64,000 bases of DNA from positions 1,606,764 through 1,670,763 of the forward strand of contig NZ_LT669940.1 of assembly GCF_900128505.1 (NCBI RefSeq), read 5' to 3'. Each line of letters starts with the position of its first letter. Position 1 is the first letter of the stretch. This stretch comes from Parabacteroides timonensis (lineage in GTDB: Bacteria; Bacteroidota; Bacteroidia; Bacteroidales; Tannerellaceae). A program made the position numbers and the translations under genes. The notes under the pieces were generated by a model, which saw only the letters and a program-made list of their open reading frames with translations, had not been told where the DNA came from and did no database searches. Shown here piece after piece: positions 16,342-30,016 of the stretch.

Positions 16342-18129
16342 TTAGTCTAACTTTAATACAGCCAAGAATGCCTTCTGCGGAACTTCTACTGTTCCGATCT
16401 GTTTCATTCGCTTCTTACCTTCCTTCTGTTTTTCCAGCAGTTTACGTTTACGTGAAATATCACCACCATAACATTTTGCCGTTACATCCTTACGGACAGC
16501 TTTAATTGTTTCGCGAGCGATAATCTTTGCACCAATAGCTGCCTGAATGGCAATATCGAACTGCTGCCGGGGAATAAGTTCTTTCAGCTTCTCACACATA
16601 CGACGGCCAAATGTTACACTATTATCCACATGTGTCAAGGTCGATAAAGCATCGACAGGCTCTCCGTTCAGCAAGATATCCAACTTAACCAGCTTACTCG
16701 GGCGGAAGTCATGAATATGATAATCAAAAGAAGCATACCCCTTAGAAATACTTTTGAGCTTGTCGTAAAAGTCAATCACAATTTCACCTAAAGGCATGTC
16801 ATAATGGATCTCTACACGATCACCTGAAATATATTCCTGCTTTAACAAAATACCACGCTTACCCAGACAAAGTGTCATGATCGGGCCAATAAAAGTCGTA
16901 TTAGTTATGACAGAAGCACGAATATATGGCTCATCGATATGATCGATTAGCGTAGGTTCGGGCAAACCGCTTGGATTATGAACTTCCATGCAATTCCCTT
17001 TTTTATCATATACTTTATACGATACGTTCGGTACCGTAGTGATCACATCCATATTGAACTCACGATCCAAACGTTCCTGGACAATCTCCATATGTAACAA
17101 TCCAAGGAAACCGCAACGGAAACCAAATCCCAGGGCAGCTGAACTTTCCGGCTGGAATGTCAAAGAGGCATCATTCAATTGCAGTTTCTCCAACGATGCA
17201 CGCAAGTTCTCAAAATCTTCACTGTCTATCGGATAAACACCGGCAAACACCATCGGTTTCACTTCTTCAAAACCTGCAATGGCCTCTTTTGCGGGACGAG
17301 CTACATGAGTAATCGTATCCCCCACCCGTACCTCACGGGATGTCTTAATACCAGATATTATATAACCAACATCGCCGGTTCGAATCTCACTACGAGGAGA
17401 CATATCCAATTTCAATATACCTACTTCATCGGCATCATACTCCTTACCTGTTGCGATGAATTTCACATGATCCCCTTTACGAATTACCCCATTCACAACT
17501 TTGAAATAAGCTATAATACCTCGAAAAGAGTTAAATACCGAATCAAAGATCAAGCATTGAAGCGGTGCTTCCGGATCTCCTTGTGGAGCAGGAACCTTGT
17601 CTATGATGGCATCAAGAATCTGATATACACCTTCCCCCGTTTTGCCACTTGCACGGATTATATCTTCCCGTGGACAACCTAGCAACTCGACAATCTGATC
17701 CTCTACCTCATCCGGCATAGCACTCGGAAGATCTATTTTATTCATGACAGGAATTATTTCCAGGTCATTCTCGATTGCCATATACAAGTTAGAAATCGTC
17801 TGCGCCTGGATTCCCTGGGCGGCATCGATAATAAGCAAAGCTCCTTCACATGCTGCAATAGAACGGGAAACTTCATACGAAAAGTCTACGTGTCCCGGAG
17901 TATCGATCAGGTTCAAGGTATATTCTTCACCTTTATAATTATACTTCATCTGAATGGCATGACTCTTGATCGTAATGCCTCGTTCACGTTCCAGATCCAT
18001 ATCATCCAGAACCTGCGCTTGTAAGTCTTTGCCTTCGACTGTCTTGGTATACTCAAGCAAACGGTCGGCCAAAGTACTCTTACCATGGTCAATATGAGCA
18101 ATAATACAGAAATTGCGGATATTCTTCAT
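16342..18129 (-). CDS. lepA: Elongation factor 4 (LepA)
   Basis: 595 residues, the normal length for EF4. GTPase motifs AHIDHGKST (G1, about 10-18), the ERGITIK switch I, DTPGHVDF (G3) and MNKIDLP (G4), then the EF-G-like domain II, FRCGFLGLLHMEI of the domain III/V region and the LepA-specific C-terminal domain ending GDISRKRKLLEKQKEGKKRMKQIGTVEVPQKAFLAVL. It acts on stalled ribosomes, promoting back-translocation or initiation quality under ionic stress. Monocistronic, with its own promoter and terminator. Confidence 0.97.
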   Translation of the reverse strand: MKNIRNFCIIAHIDHGKSTLADRLLEYTKTVEGKDLQAQVLDDMDLERERGITIKSHAIQMKYNYKGEEYTLNLIDTPGHVDFSYEVSRSIAACEGALLIIDAAQGIQAQTISNLYMAIENDLEIIPVMNKIDLPSAMPDEVEDQIVELLGCPREDIIRASGKTGEGVYQILDAIIDKVPAPQGDPEAPLQCLIFDSVFNSFRGIIAYFKVVNGVIRKGDHVKFIATGKEYDADEVGILKLDMSPRSEIRTGDVGYIISGIKTSREVRVGDTITHVARPAKEAIAGFEEVKPMVFAGVYPIDSEDFENLRASLEKLQLNDASLTFQPESSAALGFGFRCGFLGLLHMEIVQERLDREFNMDVITTVPNVSYKVYDKKGNCMEVHNPSGLPEPTLIDHIDEPYIRASVITNTTFIGPIMTLCLGKRGILLKQEYISGDRVEIHYDMPLGEIVIDFYDKLKSISKGYASFDYHIHDFRPSKLVKLDILLNGEPVDALSTLTHVDNSVTFGRRMCEKLKELIPRQQFDIAIQAAIGAKIIARETIKAVRKDVTAKCYGGDISRKRKLLEKQKEGKKRMKQIGTVEVPQKAFLAVLKLD

Positions 18130-18151
18130 CTGCTAATTTATTTTAGGTGTG

Positions 18152-18159
18152 CAAAGATA
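18152..18159 (-). promoter_or_regulatory. -7 box of lepA
   Basis: TATCTTTG on the minus strand, 23 bp before the start codon. It forms a divergent promoter pair with the box at 18181. Confidence 0.6.
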
Positions 18160-18180
18160 GGAAATTTAGGCCGAAATCTA

Positions 18181-18188
18181 TACTTTTG
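18181..18188 (+). promoter_or_regulatory. -7 box of the TPR gene
   Basis: TACTTTTG, 26 bp before the ATG at 18214. Confidence 0.55.
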
Positions 18189-18213
18189 GCATACCATTTG
18201 TTGTTAATATTAT

Positions 18214-20382
18214 ATGACACTACTAGAAATAAATAAAGCTTATAACCGAATTATCGGTTCATTAGATAACAAGGAATTAAAGAATGCTTTTGATTCCATT
18301 CAAGCTCTTATATCCGGAAGCCGTGAAATTTCATTTCAGGATAAATTAAATGAGCTGCAGGACACGTATAAATATATGTTACGTTACCGCATCGAAGGTG
18401 CTAAAGATCCGATGCAGGAACAAATATATAATAAAATACAAACATCTTCTTACGAGTTGGCCGATCAGATCAGGCACAAGGCACTGGCTATCGAATCTCC
18501 TTTATCTTTTTACAGTCGTCGCAGAAGTTTGAAAGTACAGCCTAACGTAACATTCGAAAACTTGCATCTCCAGTTAAGTAAACATTATGCTACTGGGAAC
18601 AGGTCAGAATACGATGCTCTATTGATCGTCCTTTTCAACAAAATCTGGGTATCCGATCCCTTTACCACTGAAGAAGCTGAAGTTATAAAAAATATCCTCT
18701 TTGATGAAGAGTTACCTTTTACAGCCGGTTGTCAAATAGTTTCAGCCCTGATGCTGGGATTACAAGCTGCATTCGATCTGGAAAAGTTAATGTTGTTATT
18801 TGATTCTGCCAATCATAAAAGTGAAGAGATTCGTGTACGAGCTCTAATTTCAGTTCTCTTGACATTATACATATATCGGAAAAGAACAGCACTTTATCCT
18901 CAAATAGCAAACAGGCTGGATGCCCTTTCCGAAACGCCAGGATTCACCAAAGCGATTCGGACGATCACCTTACGCTTTATTCTAGCGCGTGAAACGGAAA
19001 AGATAACTAAAAAGTTACAAAATGAGATCATTCCTGAAATGATGAAACTGAGTCCTAAAATCAGTAATAAGATAAATCTCAAAGATATAACTCCTGAACA
19101 ATTAGGGGATGAAATGAACCCGGAATGGGAAAACATTTTTGCTGATAGTTCACTCGGGAAAAAAATGGAAGAATTCAGTGAATTGCAGCAGGAAGGAGCA
19201 GATGTTATGCACTCTACTTTCGTTCACTTAAAAAGTTTTCCTTTTTTCCGCGAACTGAGTAATTGGTTATTGCCATTTACAACAGAACATTCATCATTCG
19301 GCGATCGTTTTCACCAAAATAATGGAGAAAAACAAATGCTGGACTCCATGACCGTTGCCGCGTTTATGTGCAATTCAGATAAATACTCATTATATTTCAG
19401 TATGATGCAATTACCTGAAGAGGCCAAAAAGATGATGATGAACCAATTTGACAGTCAGGCGACAGAAATGATTCAACAAAATAAAGAAGAGTTGATCAGT
19501 AAACGAGGTAAACTTGAAACAATAACCGGACAGTACATACAAGACTTATACCGATTTTTTAAGTTATATCCAGGCCATCTGGATTTCGACGATATCTTTA
19601 CGCTGCCTCTTGACTTCCATAACCTGAATATTTTACAGCCTTATATCTCTGACGAAGAAAGTCTGAGCTCCATTGCTGAATATTATCTGAGGAAAAATTA
19701 TTTCAGCGATGCTTTGACAATATTCAACCATCTGGCTGAAAAAGATCAGAGCAGTGATATTCTTTTCCAGAAGATCGGTTATTGTAAGCAAATGAACGGC
19801 GACTTACAAGAAGCATTGGATGCTTATTTAAGAGCCGATTTACTGAATCCAGGAAGTAAATGGGTTATCCGTAGGATAGCTGGTTGCTATCGTTCTTTGA
19901 AAGAACCCGAAGAGGCATTAAAATATTATCGACGTTACGAAAAATTAAATCCGGATAATCTATCCATTACAATCAGTATCGGTCATTGTTATCTGGAACT
20001 CAAGAATTACAGTGAAGCCCTGAAATGTTTCTTCAAAGTCGATTATATGGATAGTAACAGTAAAGCATGGAGACCTATTGCATGGTGTTCTTTCCTGACC
20101 GGCAAGTATGATCAGGCACGTAATTATTATAAAAAGATATTAGAAAACCAGCCTAACACACAAGATCTATTGAATGCCGGACATACGGAATGGGCGCTAC
20201 AAAATATAAAGGGGGCCATAGAATTCTATAAACAGGCAGTAGATATGGAATATGGAGATTTCCATAAATTTCAGGAAGAATTCAATCAAGATATTCCTGA
20301 TCTGATAGTAGCGGGTATAGAAGATTCAGAAATATCTCTGATGATGGATCAATTAAGATATGTACTAAACGATTCTTTATAA
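18214..20382 (+). CDS. Large tetratricopeptide-repeat protein, unknown function
   Basis: 722 residues, no signal peptide, probably cytoplasmic. The first two thirds are alpha-helical without a recognisable domain. From about residue 485 there are consecutive TPR units (LSSIAEYYLRKNYFSDALTIFNHLAEKD, FQKIGYCKQMNGDLQEALDAYLRADLLNPGS, RRIAGCYRSLKEPEEALKYYRRYEKLNPDN, ISIGHCYLELKNYSEALKCFFKVDYMDSNS and two more), with the usual W/G/Y/A/P positions. TPRs build protein-protein scaffolds. It has its own promoter and a terminator after it, and no partner in the same operon, so no role can be assigned. Confidence 0.85.
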   Translation: MTLLEINKAYNRIIGSLDNKELKNAFDSIQALISGSREISFQDKLNELQDTYKYMLRYRIEGAKDPMQEQIYNKIQTSSYELADQIRHKALAIESPLSFYSRRRSLKVQPNVTFENLHLQLSKHYATGNRSEYDALLIVLFNKIWVSDPFTTEEAEVIKNILFDEELPFTAGCQIVSALMLGLQAAFDLEKLMLLFDSANHKSEEIRVRALISVLLTLYIYRKRTALYPQIANRLDALSETPGFTKAIRTITLRFILARETEKITKKLQNEIIPEMMKLSPKISNKINLKDITPEQLGDEMNPEWENIFADSSLGKKMEEFSELQQEGADVMHSTFVHLKSFPFFRELSNWLLPFTTEHSSFGDRFHQNNGEKQMLDSMTVAAFMCNSDKYSLYFSMMQLPEEAKKMMMNQFDSQATEMIQQNKEELISKRGKLETITGQYIQDLYRFFKLYPGHLDFDDIFTLPLDFHNLNILQPYISDEESLSSIAEYYLRKNYFSDALTIFNHLAEKDQSSDILFQKIGYCKQMNGDLQEALDAYLRADLLNPGSKWVIRRIAGCYRSLKEPEEALKYYRRYEKLNPDNLSITISIGHCYLELKNYSEALKCFFKVDYMDSNSKAWRPIAWCSFLTGKYDQARNYYKKILENQPNTQDLLNAGHTEWALQNIKGAIEFYKQAVDMEYGDFHKFQEEFNQDIPDLIVAGIEDSEISLMMDQLRYVLNDSL

Positions 20383-20387
20383 ACAAC

Positions 20388-20424
20388 AAAAAGCCCTATC
20401 ACTTCATGTGAATAGGGCTTTTTT
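20388..20424. terminator. Bidirectional terminator between the TPR and AraC genes
   Basis: AAAAAGCCCTAT and ATAGGGCTTTTTT form a 12-bp stem (loop CACTTCATGTGA) flanked by A and T runs, so it can stop transcription on both strands of this convergent pair. Confidence 0.9.
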
Positions 20425-20437
20425 ATTTCTTAAAGAT

Positions 20438-21391
20438 TTATACCGGATCGGCAGGTATACAAATATCAACAATAAATTTCTTTTCCGGATGTTCATCATG
20501 ATTATTCTGATAGATTTCATAGTGATGACCATGCCCACATTTGCATCCATTCTCCTCCAGTAAATCGAACATTGCAGACCAAGCTGCCGGAAATTCATTC
20601 ATTGCTAATTCGAAACGTCCAACAGCGTATAACCCTGAAGTAAGCTTATAACAGCCAATCATTCCCTCCGGTTTTATATCTGTCTCTACAAACATTGCTG
20701 CATCAGCTGTCAGTTTATCGACAGGAGTAACACGTGGGTCATCATGATAAACAGATAATAATTTCATATCCGGATGTGAGACCAATCCCCTGGGTAATGC
20801 CCATTTCATAAGATTGGCAAAAGCTTCCTGCATTTGATTCAATGCCCCCTGATGACGACAATAAATAATAGTTCTCTCAGGCATTTGTTTAATTTCAAAA
20901 GTGCAATTCATATTCATACCATTTACATTAATTGTTTTATCACGACAAAAGTACCGTGAATAAAGTGAGGTATGTTGCTCATTTATGCTCTTGAATTGAC
21001 AATTCTTGCTATCCGGATATCTATTTTTGCGACGATACTCTTCCGCAGATACCCCAAAATGACGTTTGAAACTACGGCAAAAAGAAGATACAGAAGAAAA
21101 GCCTCCGTCGTAAGCCACATCTTTGATAGCTACTGGTTCTCCTAACAAAACATTGGCTGCCCGTTCCAACCTTCTCCGAAGAATGTATTTACCAATAGGC
21201 TCTCCGATCAGGGAAGTAAATATTCGATGAAAATGATAAGTGGAAAGATCCACAAGGGATGACAACTCATCAATTGTAATCGATCTGTTCAAATTCAGGT
21301 TAATATAATCTATAACCCTATTGATCTGTTTGGTGTGATCCTGTAATGTTTTATCTACCACGCTCAAATTTAGTTTGATTATAACTGACAA
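20438..21391 (-). CDS. AraC-family regulator with GyrI-like effector domain
   Basis: About 317 residues. N-terminal AraC DNA-binding domain with two helix-turn-helices (SITIDELSSLVDLSTYHFHRIFTSLIGEPIGKYILRRRLERAANVLL and AIKDVAYDGGFSSVSSFCRSFKRHFGVSAEEYRR). C-terminal from about 160 is a GyrI-like/SOUL-type effector domain (FEIKQMPERTIIYCRHQGALNQMQEAFANLMKWA, ending FIVDICIPADPV). The order HTH then GyrI is that of Rob and related multidrug sensors. No ATG precedes the HTH: the frame offers TTG at 21391 and 21367 and GTG at 21361, so the start is uncertain. Regulated genes are unknown. Confidence 0.85.
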   Translation of the reverse strand: MSVIIKLNLSVVDKTLQDHTKQINRVIDYINLNLNRSITIDELSSLVDLSTYHFHRIFTSLIGEPIGKYILRRRLERAANVLLGEPVAIKDVAYDGGFSSVSSFCRSFKRHFGVSAEEYRRKNRYPDSKNCQFKSINEQHTSLYSRYFCRDKTINVNGMNMNCTFEIKQMPERTIIYCRHQGALNQMQEAFANLMKWALPRGLVSHPDMKLLSVYHDDPRVTPVDKLTADAAMFVETDIKPEGMIGCYKLTSGLYAVGRFELAMNEFPAAWSAMFDLLEENGCKCGHGHHYEIYQNNHDEHPEKKFIVDICIPADPV

Positions 21392-21427
21392 GATACGAAT
21401 AAACGTTTACTTTCAAAACCCTATAAC

Positions 21428-21461
21428 CCAAAAAAGGAACCAACCTTTCGATTGATTCCTT
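21428..21461 (-). terminator. Terminator of the rRNA operon
   Basis: On the minus strand AAGGAATCAATC-GAAA-GGTTGGTTCCTT makes a 12-bp stem (two GU pairs and UG near the loop) with a GAAA tetraloop, followed by TTTTTT. It lies about 30 bases after the 5S gene. Confidence 0.9.
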
Positions 21462-21491
21462 TCTACCTTTTCAGTCTTTCGACCTGACTAA

Positions 21492-21601
<110 letters not shown>

Positions 21602-21714
21602 ATTTCTTTTTAAGATGTTTGACCTTGGACAACGCTACTCTAACAGTAACCTTTCGCTATATGGCTTTGTTGTTACACTCTACCACATCTGCTGATATAT
21701 CAATCCTTCCTTCC

Positions 21715-24600
<2,886 letters not shown>

Positions 24601-24705
24601 GGTCACATCTCTGTGATTCGGATTGATATATCTTCAGCTTGCTCTTGTTACTTTATTTTACGTTGTCCATCATGTCAAAGATCTTTTACTCATTGCTGAG
24701 TCATG

Positions 24706-24779
24706 TGGAGAATAACGGATTCGAACCGTTGACCCTCTGCGTGCAAGGCAGATGCTCTAGCCAGCTGAGCTAATCCCCC
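24706..24779 (-). tRNA. tRNA-Ala (anticodon TGC)
   Basis: 74 nt reading GGGGGATTAGCTCAGCTGG at the 5' end, the anticodon loop CTTGCAC (anticodon TGC) and GGTTCGAATCC in the T arm. The acceptor stem GGGGGAT/ATTCTCC closes with two GU pairs. CCA is not encoded. In the 16S-23S spacer. Confidence 0.95.
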
Positions 24780-24803
24780 AGGTTTCTCGTTTTAGAGATT
24801 CTG

Positions 24804-24877
24804 TAGTCCCAGGCAGAGTTGAACTGCCGACCTCTACATTATCAGTGTAGCGCTCTAACCAACTGAGCTATAGGACT
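24804..24877 (-). tRNA. tRNA-Ile (anticodon GAT)
   Basis: 74 nt. Minus strand starts AGTCCTATAGCTCAGTTGG, the anticodon loop is CTGATAA (GAT) and the T arm has AGTTCAACTCT. Acceptor stem AGTCCTA pairs imperfectly with TGGGACT. CCA not encoded. 26 bp upstream of tRNA-Ala, the usual Ile-Ala pair. Confidence 0.95.
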
Positions 24878-25023
24878 GTCAACTTTGCCTTGGTTGCCCT
24901 CAGCATCATTTTTCTCTCTTACTTACTTTTTATCGTAAGTATGATCTATATTTTATACATATTCAACCGTAGTACAAGTTAACTAATACCTTATAGTCAA
25001 CTTGATAACGAACTCTTCGCTCC

Positions 25024-26552
<1,529 letters not shown>

Positions 26553-26699
26553 TTAAATTGTTTTGTCTTGCTCAGAATTCGTCTTTATTTTCAAGTTTTT
26601 GACGGTATTAATTTTTAATACTTGTACTACTTGTTGATATGTAAATCTTTCAAAGAACTCTTGTTGTTACACTCGCTAGTTTTTTAGCGAACGTGGATG

Positions 26700-26707
26700 C
26701 AAAGATA
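26700..26707 (-). promoter_or_regulatory. rRNA operon promoter P2 (-7 box)
   Basis: TATCTTTG on the minus strand, with TTTG 21 bases upstream as the -33 element (in CATTTGGAAG). About 150 bp before 16S. Confidence 0.75.
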
Positions 26708-26803
26708 AGAACTTTTATTTCATACTTCCAAATGTTTTAGGAAGTTTTTCTAAAAGTTTTTTTCATCATGTTTTGCAGTGCCGTTCTCTCTCGAATGCGG
26801 ATG

Positions 26804-26811
26804 CAAAAGTA
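26804..26811 (-). promoter_or_regulatory. rRNA operon promoter P1 (-7 box)
   Basis: TACTTTTG on the minus strand with a TTTG -33 element 20 bases upstream (in GTTTGGAGTG). P1 and P2 share the TTTGG and GCATCC surroundings, as tandem rrn promoters often do. The remaining part of 26553-27040 is AT-rich and holds no gene that I can support. Confidence 0.75.
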
Positions 26812-27040
26812 GTGCTTTACAACATACACTCCAAACTTTTCTTACTTTATTTTTTACTTAAAATCGTAGTAATACAACTACATTTCTGTATCACTGAATG
26901 TTACGAGTAAAAAAAAACAATCAACAACAAAAGAACTCTAAGCCTGAGAAATCGAATACACATATATTATATAGAAAATACGATAATCATAATTGCTTAT
27001 TCATTCCAGAAATAGACAAACCATACCCAATAAAAAAACA

Positions 27041-27072
27041 AAAGCCCCTTACCCTTCCGGATATGGAGCTTT
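27041..27072 (-). terminator. Terminator of rpoD
   Basis: Minus strand AAAGCTCC...GGGGCTTT (8-bp stem with one UG pair; loop contains ATATCCGGAAGGGTAA), followed by TTGTTTTTTTATT, 27 bases after the rpoD stop. Confidence 0.75.
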
Positions 27073-27098
27073 GTTTACCTCTCTGGTTTTACCCGAGG

Positions 27099-27959
27099 TT
27101 AACCTAAATACGATTTGAGGAGCTTGCTACGTGTTCCTTGTCTTAACCTTCTAATTGCTTTTTCCTTGATCTGGCGGACGCGCTCTCTAGTGAGGCCAAA
27201 TTTGTCGCCAATCTCTTCCAATGTCATTTCCTGACAGCCTATACCGAAAAACATTTTGATTATTTCACATTCTCTTTCGGTCAGTGTAGCAAGTGCTCGA
27301 TCAATTTCTTTAGCCAGTGACTCGTTCATCAACGATCGGTCAGCGATAGGAGCGTCGTCGTTCACAAGCACATCCAAAAGACTATTGTCTTCGCCCTCTA
27401 CGAACGGAGCATCTACTGAGATATGTCTTCCGGACACCTTTAGAGTATCTGAAATCTTATCTACAGGAATATCCAGTTCGTCTGCAAGTTCTTCGGGAGA
27501 TGGTCGACGTTCGTTTTCCTGTTCGAATTTAGAGAAAGCTTTACTGATCTTATTCAGCGAGCCAACCTGATTCAACGGAAGACGAACAATTCTTGACTGT
27601 TCTGCCAAAGCCTGCAGGATAGACTGACGAATCCACCATACGGCATAAGAAATAAACTTAAACCCTCTCGTTTCATCAAACTTCTCGGCTGCTTTTATCA
27701 ATCCCAGGTTACCTTCATTAATAAGGTCAGGCAAACTAAGCCCCTGATTTTGATATTGCTTTGCCACAGAAACGACGAAACGCAGATTTGCTCTGGTTAA
27801 TTTCTCCAATGCTCTACGGTCTCCTCTTTTGATTGCCTGTGCCAATTCTACTTCTTCTTCAACTGTAATAAGATCTTCGCGGCCTATTTCCTGAAGATAC
27901 TTATCAAGCGAAGCACTTTCGCGATTGGTAATGGACTTTGTAATCTTTAACTGTCTCAT
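27099..27959 (-). CDS. rpoD: Primary sigma factor RpoD (sigma-ABfr type)
   Basis: 286 residues. It lacks region 1.1 and the long non-conserved insert, as is normal in Bacteroidetes. Region 1.2 (SLDKYLQEIGREDLITVEEEVELAQAIKRGD), region 2 (LRFVVSVAKQYQNQGLSLPDLINEGNLGLIKAAEKFDETRGFKFISYAVWWIRQSI), region 3 and region 4 with the -33 recognition helix (LEEIGDKFGLTRERVRQIKEKAIRRLR) are all present. This is the factor that should read the TAnnTTTG promoters listed here. It is adjacent to the rrn operon, transcribed in the same direction but with its own promoter and terminator. Confidence 0.96.
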   Translation of the reverse strand: MRQLKITKSITNRESASLDKYLQEIGREDLITVEEEVELAQAIKRGDRRALEKLTRANLRFVVSVAKQYQNQGLSLPDLINEGNLGLIKAAEKFDETRGFKFISYAVWWIRQSILQALAEQSRIVRLPLNQVGSLNKISKAFSKFEQENERRPSPEELADELDIPVDKISDTLKVSGRHISVDAPFVEGEDNSLLDVLVNDDAPIADRSLMNESLAKEIDRALATLTERECEIIKMFFGIGCQEMTLEEIGDKFGLTRERVRQIKEKAIRRLRQGTRSKLLKSYLG

Positions 27960-27990
27960 CCAATGTTTTTAATTGAGAAATATCAGGGTG

Positions 27991-27998
27991 CAAAGATA
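27991..27998 (-). promoter_or_regulatory. -7 box of rpoD
   Basis: TATCTTTG on the minus strand, 32 bp before the start codon. Confidence 0.6.
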
Positions 27999-28017
27999 AT
28001 ATTATTTTTATTGAGAA

Positions 28018-28050
28018 AATTGGTCGTGTGCACCCTACACCCGACCAATT
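28018..28050 (-). terminator. Terminator of the DegP/HtrA gene
   Basis: AATTGGTCG and CGACCAATT form a 9-bp perfect stem around 15 bases; the minus strand continues TTTTCTC. It separates degP from the rpoD promoter. Confidence 0.7.
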
Positions 28051-28102
28051 ATAAACCTTTAACAATCTTCCCGCCAAATAAGACGAATATAACTTTATTT
28101 TA

Positions 28103-29680
28103 TTATTCGGCTAGATCAATAGCATAAACTTTTGTACGTCCATTCGGATAAAAACCTTTCACAACGATGTAACGATCATCAGAATTTCCTTTCAATACTT
28201 TATCTACCAACTTTTCGAGTTGTTCAGGTGTAGATATCTTCTGGTCATTGACAATCATGATTATGAAGCCTTTCTGGATTCCGGCATCTTTCATTTTACC
28301 TTTTAATAATCCGCTTACTTCAACACCATAACTTACACCTAGTTCACGTTTTTGTTTATCCGTCAACGCTTTAAAAGCGGCTCCAAGAACATCTGCACTA
28401 TTATCTCCTGCATTCTTTACAACAGATGTACTACCTTGTGCATTACGAAGTTCTACAGTAAATGTCTTATTACTTCCATTACGATCGACAGTGACTTCTA
28501 CCTTATCTCCAGGACGGTATTTACTGATCTGTTCCTGTAATGCATTCGCATTTTTCACTTTTGCACCATTTACAGCAATGATCACATCACCCTTTTCGAT
28601 ACCGGCTTCTTTAGCAGAACTTCTATCAGCGAAATCAGAAACACAAGCTCCTTCAGACACTTTAATCTTCGATTTCAACTCAGTCAGCTCCTCTTTCAGT
28701 TTACTATCCAGGTTAGGATAACTCAACTGCTCGGCAATATCACCCACACTCATCATCAAAACACCCAGAACAGCACGCTGTACAGTTCCATATTGTTTCA
28801 AATCGCTTGCCACTTTACCTGCAATACTAATAGGTACGGCAAATGAATATCCGGCAAAGTTTCCTGTTTCTGAATAAATAGCCGTGTTGATACCAATCAG
28901 TTCACCTTTTGTGTTTACTAAAGCACCACCACTATTACCAGGATTTACAGCTGCATCAGTCTGGATAAATGATTCAATTTTACTTCTGTCACCTCCCATA
29001 GAAATACCGCGGCCTTTTGCACTAACGATACCGGCAGTAACAGTAGAGGTTAAATTGAATGGATTACCTACAGCCAACACCCACTCACCTACTTTCAGTT
29101 TTTCAGAATCACCAAACGGTATAGTAGGAAGATCCTTTGCATCTACTTTTATTAAAGCAATATCCGTAGAAGGATCGGTCCCAATCAATTTTGCCGGGAA
29201 TTTACGGTTGTCATTCAAAGTGACTTCCAATTCATCAGCACCATCGATCACATGGTTATTTGTAATAATGTATCCATCTGTGGAAATAATGACACCCGAA
29301 CCAGAACCTACGCGGGGTTGTGGTTGCGGACGCTGGAAACCTCCACCTCCTCGTCCTCCAAATCCGAAGAAGTATTCGAAAGGATCAACATACTGCTGCT
29401 GGCCTCTACCACCATCAGCATATTGCTTAGCATTCGTCGTAGCTTTAATATGCACTACCCCATGTACCGTACTTTCTGCAGCTTTGGTAAAATCCGTATT
29501 TTCAGCAGCCACTGCATTCAATCCGGCATACCGGATAGGCTGATTAAATGTATTTGTTGAATCAGTGACATAAACCGGTTGTTTTTTATTCATCAGATAA
29601 GCACTTGTCCCAACCGCAGCACCGGTACTGATGGCAGCAACAAGAACGACTCCTAGCACATTTTTCCACATTGTTTTCAT
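28103..29680 (-). CDS. degP: Do-family periplasmic serine protease (DegP/HtrA)
   Basis: 525 residues. N-terminal signal anchor (MWKNVLGVVLVAAISTGAAVGTSAYLM), a Gly/Gln-rich linker at 88-125 (the LA loop region), then a trypsin-like domain with catalytic His143 (ITNNHVID), Asp173 (STDIALIKVD) and Ser250 (NPGNSGGALVN). Two PDZ domains follow (about 305-410 and 420-520; SDFADRSSAKEAGIEKGDVIIAVNGAKV and GLLKGKMKDAGIQKGFIIMIVNDQKI). It degrades or refolds misfolded envelope proteins. A terminator follows; the 320-bp upstream region has no perfect TAnnTTTG box, so a stress sigma factor may be used. Confidence 0.95.
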   Translation of the reverse strand: MKTMWKNVLGVVLVAAISTGAAVGTSAYLMNKKQPVYVTDSTNTFNQPIRYAGLNAVAAENTDFTKAAESTVHGVVHIKATTNAKQYADGGRGQQQYVDPFEYFFGFGGRGGGGFQRPQPQPRVGSGSGVIISTDGYIITNNHVIDGADELEVTLNDNRKFPAKLIGTDPSTDIALIKVDAKDLPTIPFGDSEKLKVGEWVLAVGNPFNLTSTVTAGIVSAKGRGISMGGDRSKIESFIQTDAAVNPGNSGGALVNTKGELIGINTAIYSETGNFAGYSFAVPISIAGKVASDLKQYGTVQRAVLGVLMMSVGDIAEQLSYPNLDSKLKEELTELKSKIKVSEGACVSDFADRSSAKEAGIEKGDVIIAVNGAKVKNANALQEQISKYRPGDKVEVTVDRNGSNKTFTVELRNAQGSTSVVKNAGDNSADVLGAAFKALTDKQKRELGVSYGVEVSGLLKGKMKDAGIQKGFIIMIVNDQKISTPEQLEKLVDKVLKGNSDDRYIVVKGFYPNGRTKVYAIDLAE

Positions 29681-30004
29681 ACTCTTTCTATTTTATCAAA
29701 CATTTAAATTTAACACTTTTCTTTCGACAAAGAAAGTTCAAAAAACGTGCGATTATTCCATTTGCCTTTGATTTTTTATCACTTTTAACGGCGATTTATC
29801 CGGGGTTAACTGCGCTTAACAGTACTGTGTATTGCAAAGTACCTTTTTAACAATCATTCCCCTGCCAAATGGTCATGCTTTCAGTAATATAACAGTAAGA
29901 ACGGCAGAAAGTTCAACCGGATTGACAGCAGGCTAGTGAATATAATAAGCGATAAGCCCTACAAAATTGTCAACCGTCAACCGTCAACTATCAACTAAAA
30001 TACC
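29681..30004. other. Intergenic region between degP and rnpB
   Basis: No gene seen. An imperfect -7 box (TACTTTG, one base short) is on the minus strand near 29840, and could serve degP with a long leader. At 29969-29996 there are four tandem seven-base units (GTCAACC, GTCAACC, GTCAACT, ATCAACT) ending eight bases before the rnpB -7 box. Confidence 0.5.
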
Positions 30005-30012
30005 TATCTTTG
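30005..30012 (+). promoter_or_regulatory. -7 box of rnpB
   Basis: TATCTTTG ends about five bases before the predicted 5' end of RNase P RNA, exactly the expected distance. Confidence 0.75.
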
Positions 30013-30016
30013 TCGC

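Noticed and set aside
26898..27107. 69-codon plus-strand frame in the rpoD-rrn gap
   Set aside because: Lysine/asparagine-rich chance frame that ends across the rpoD terminator and stop; no promoter.
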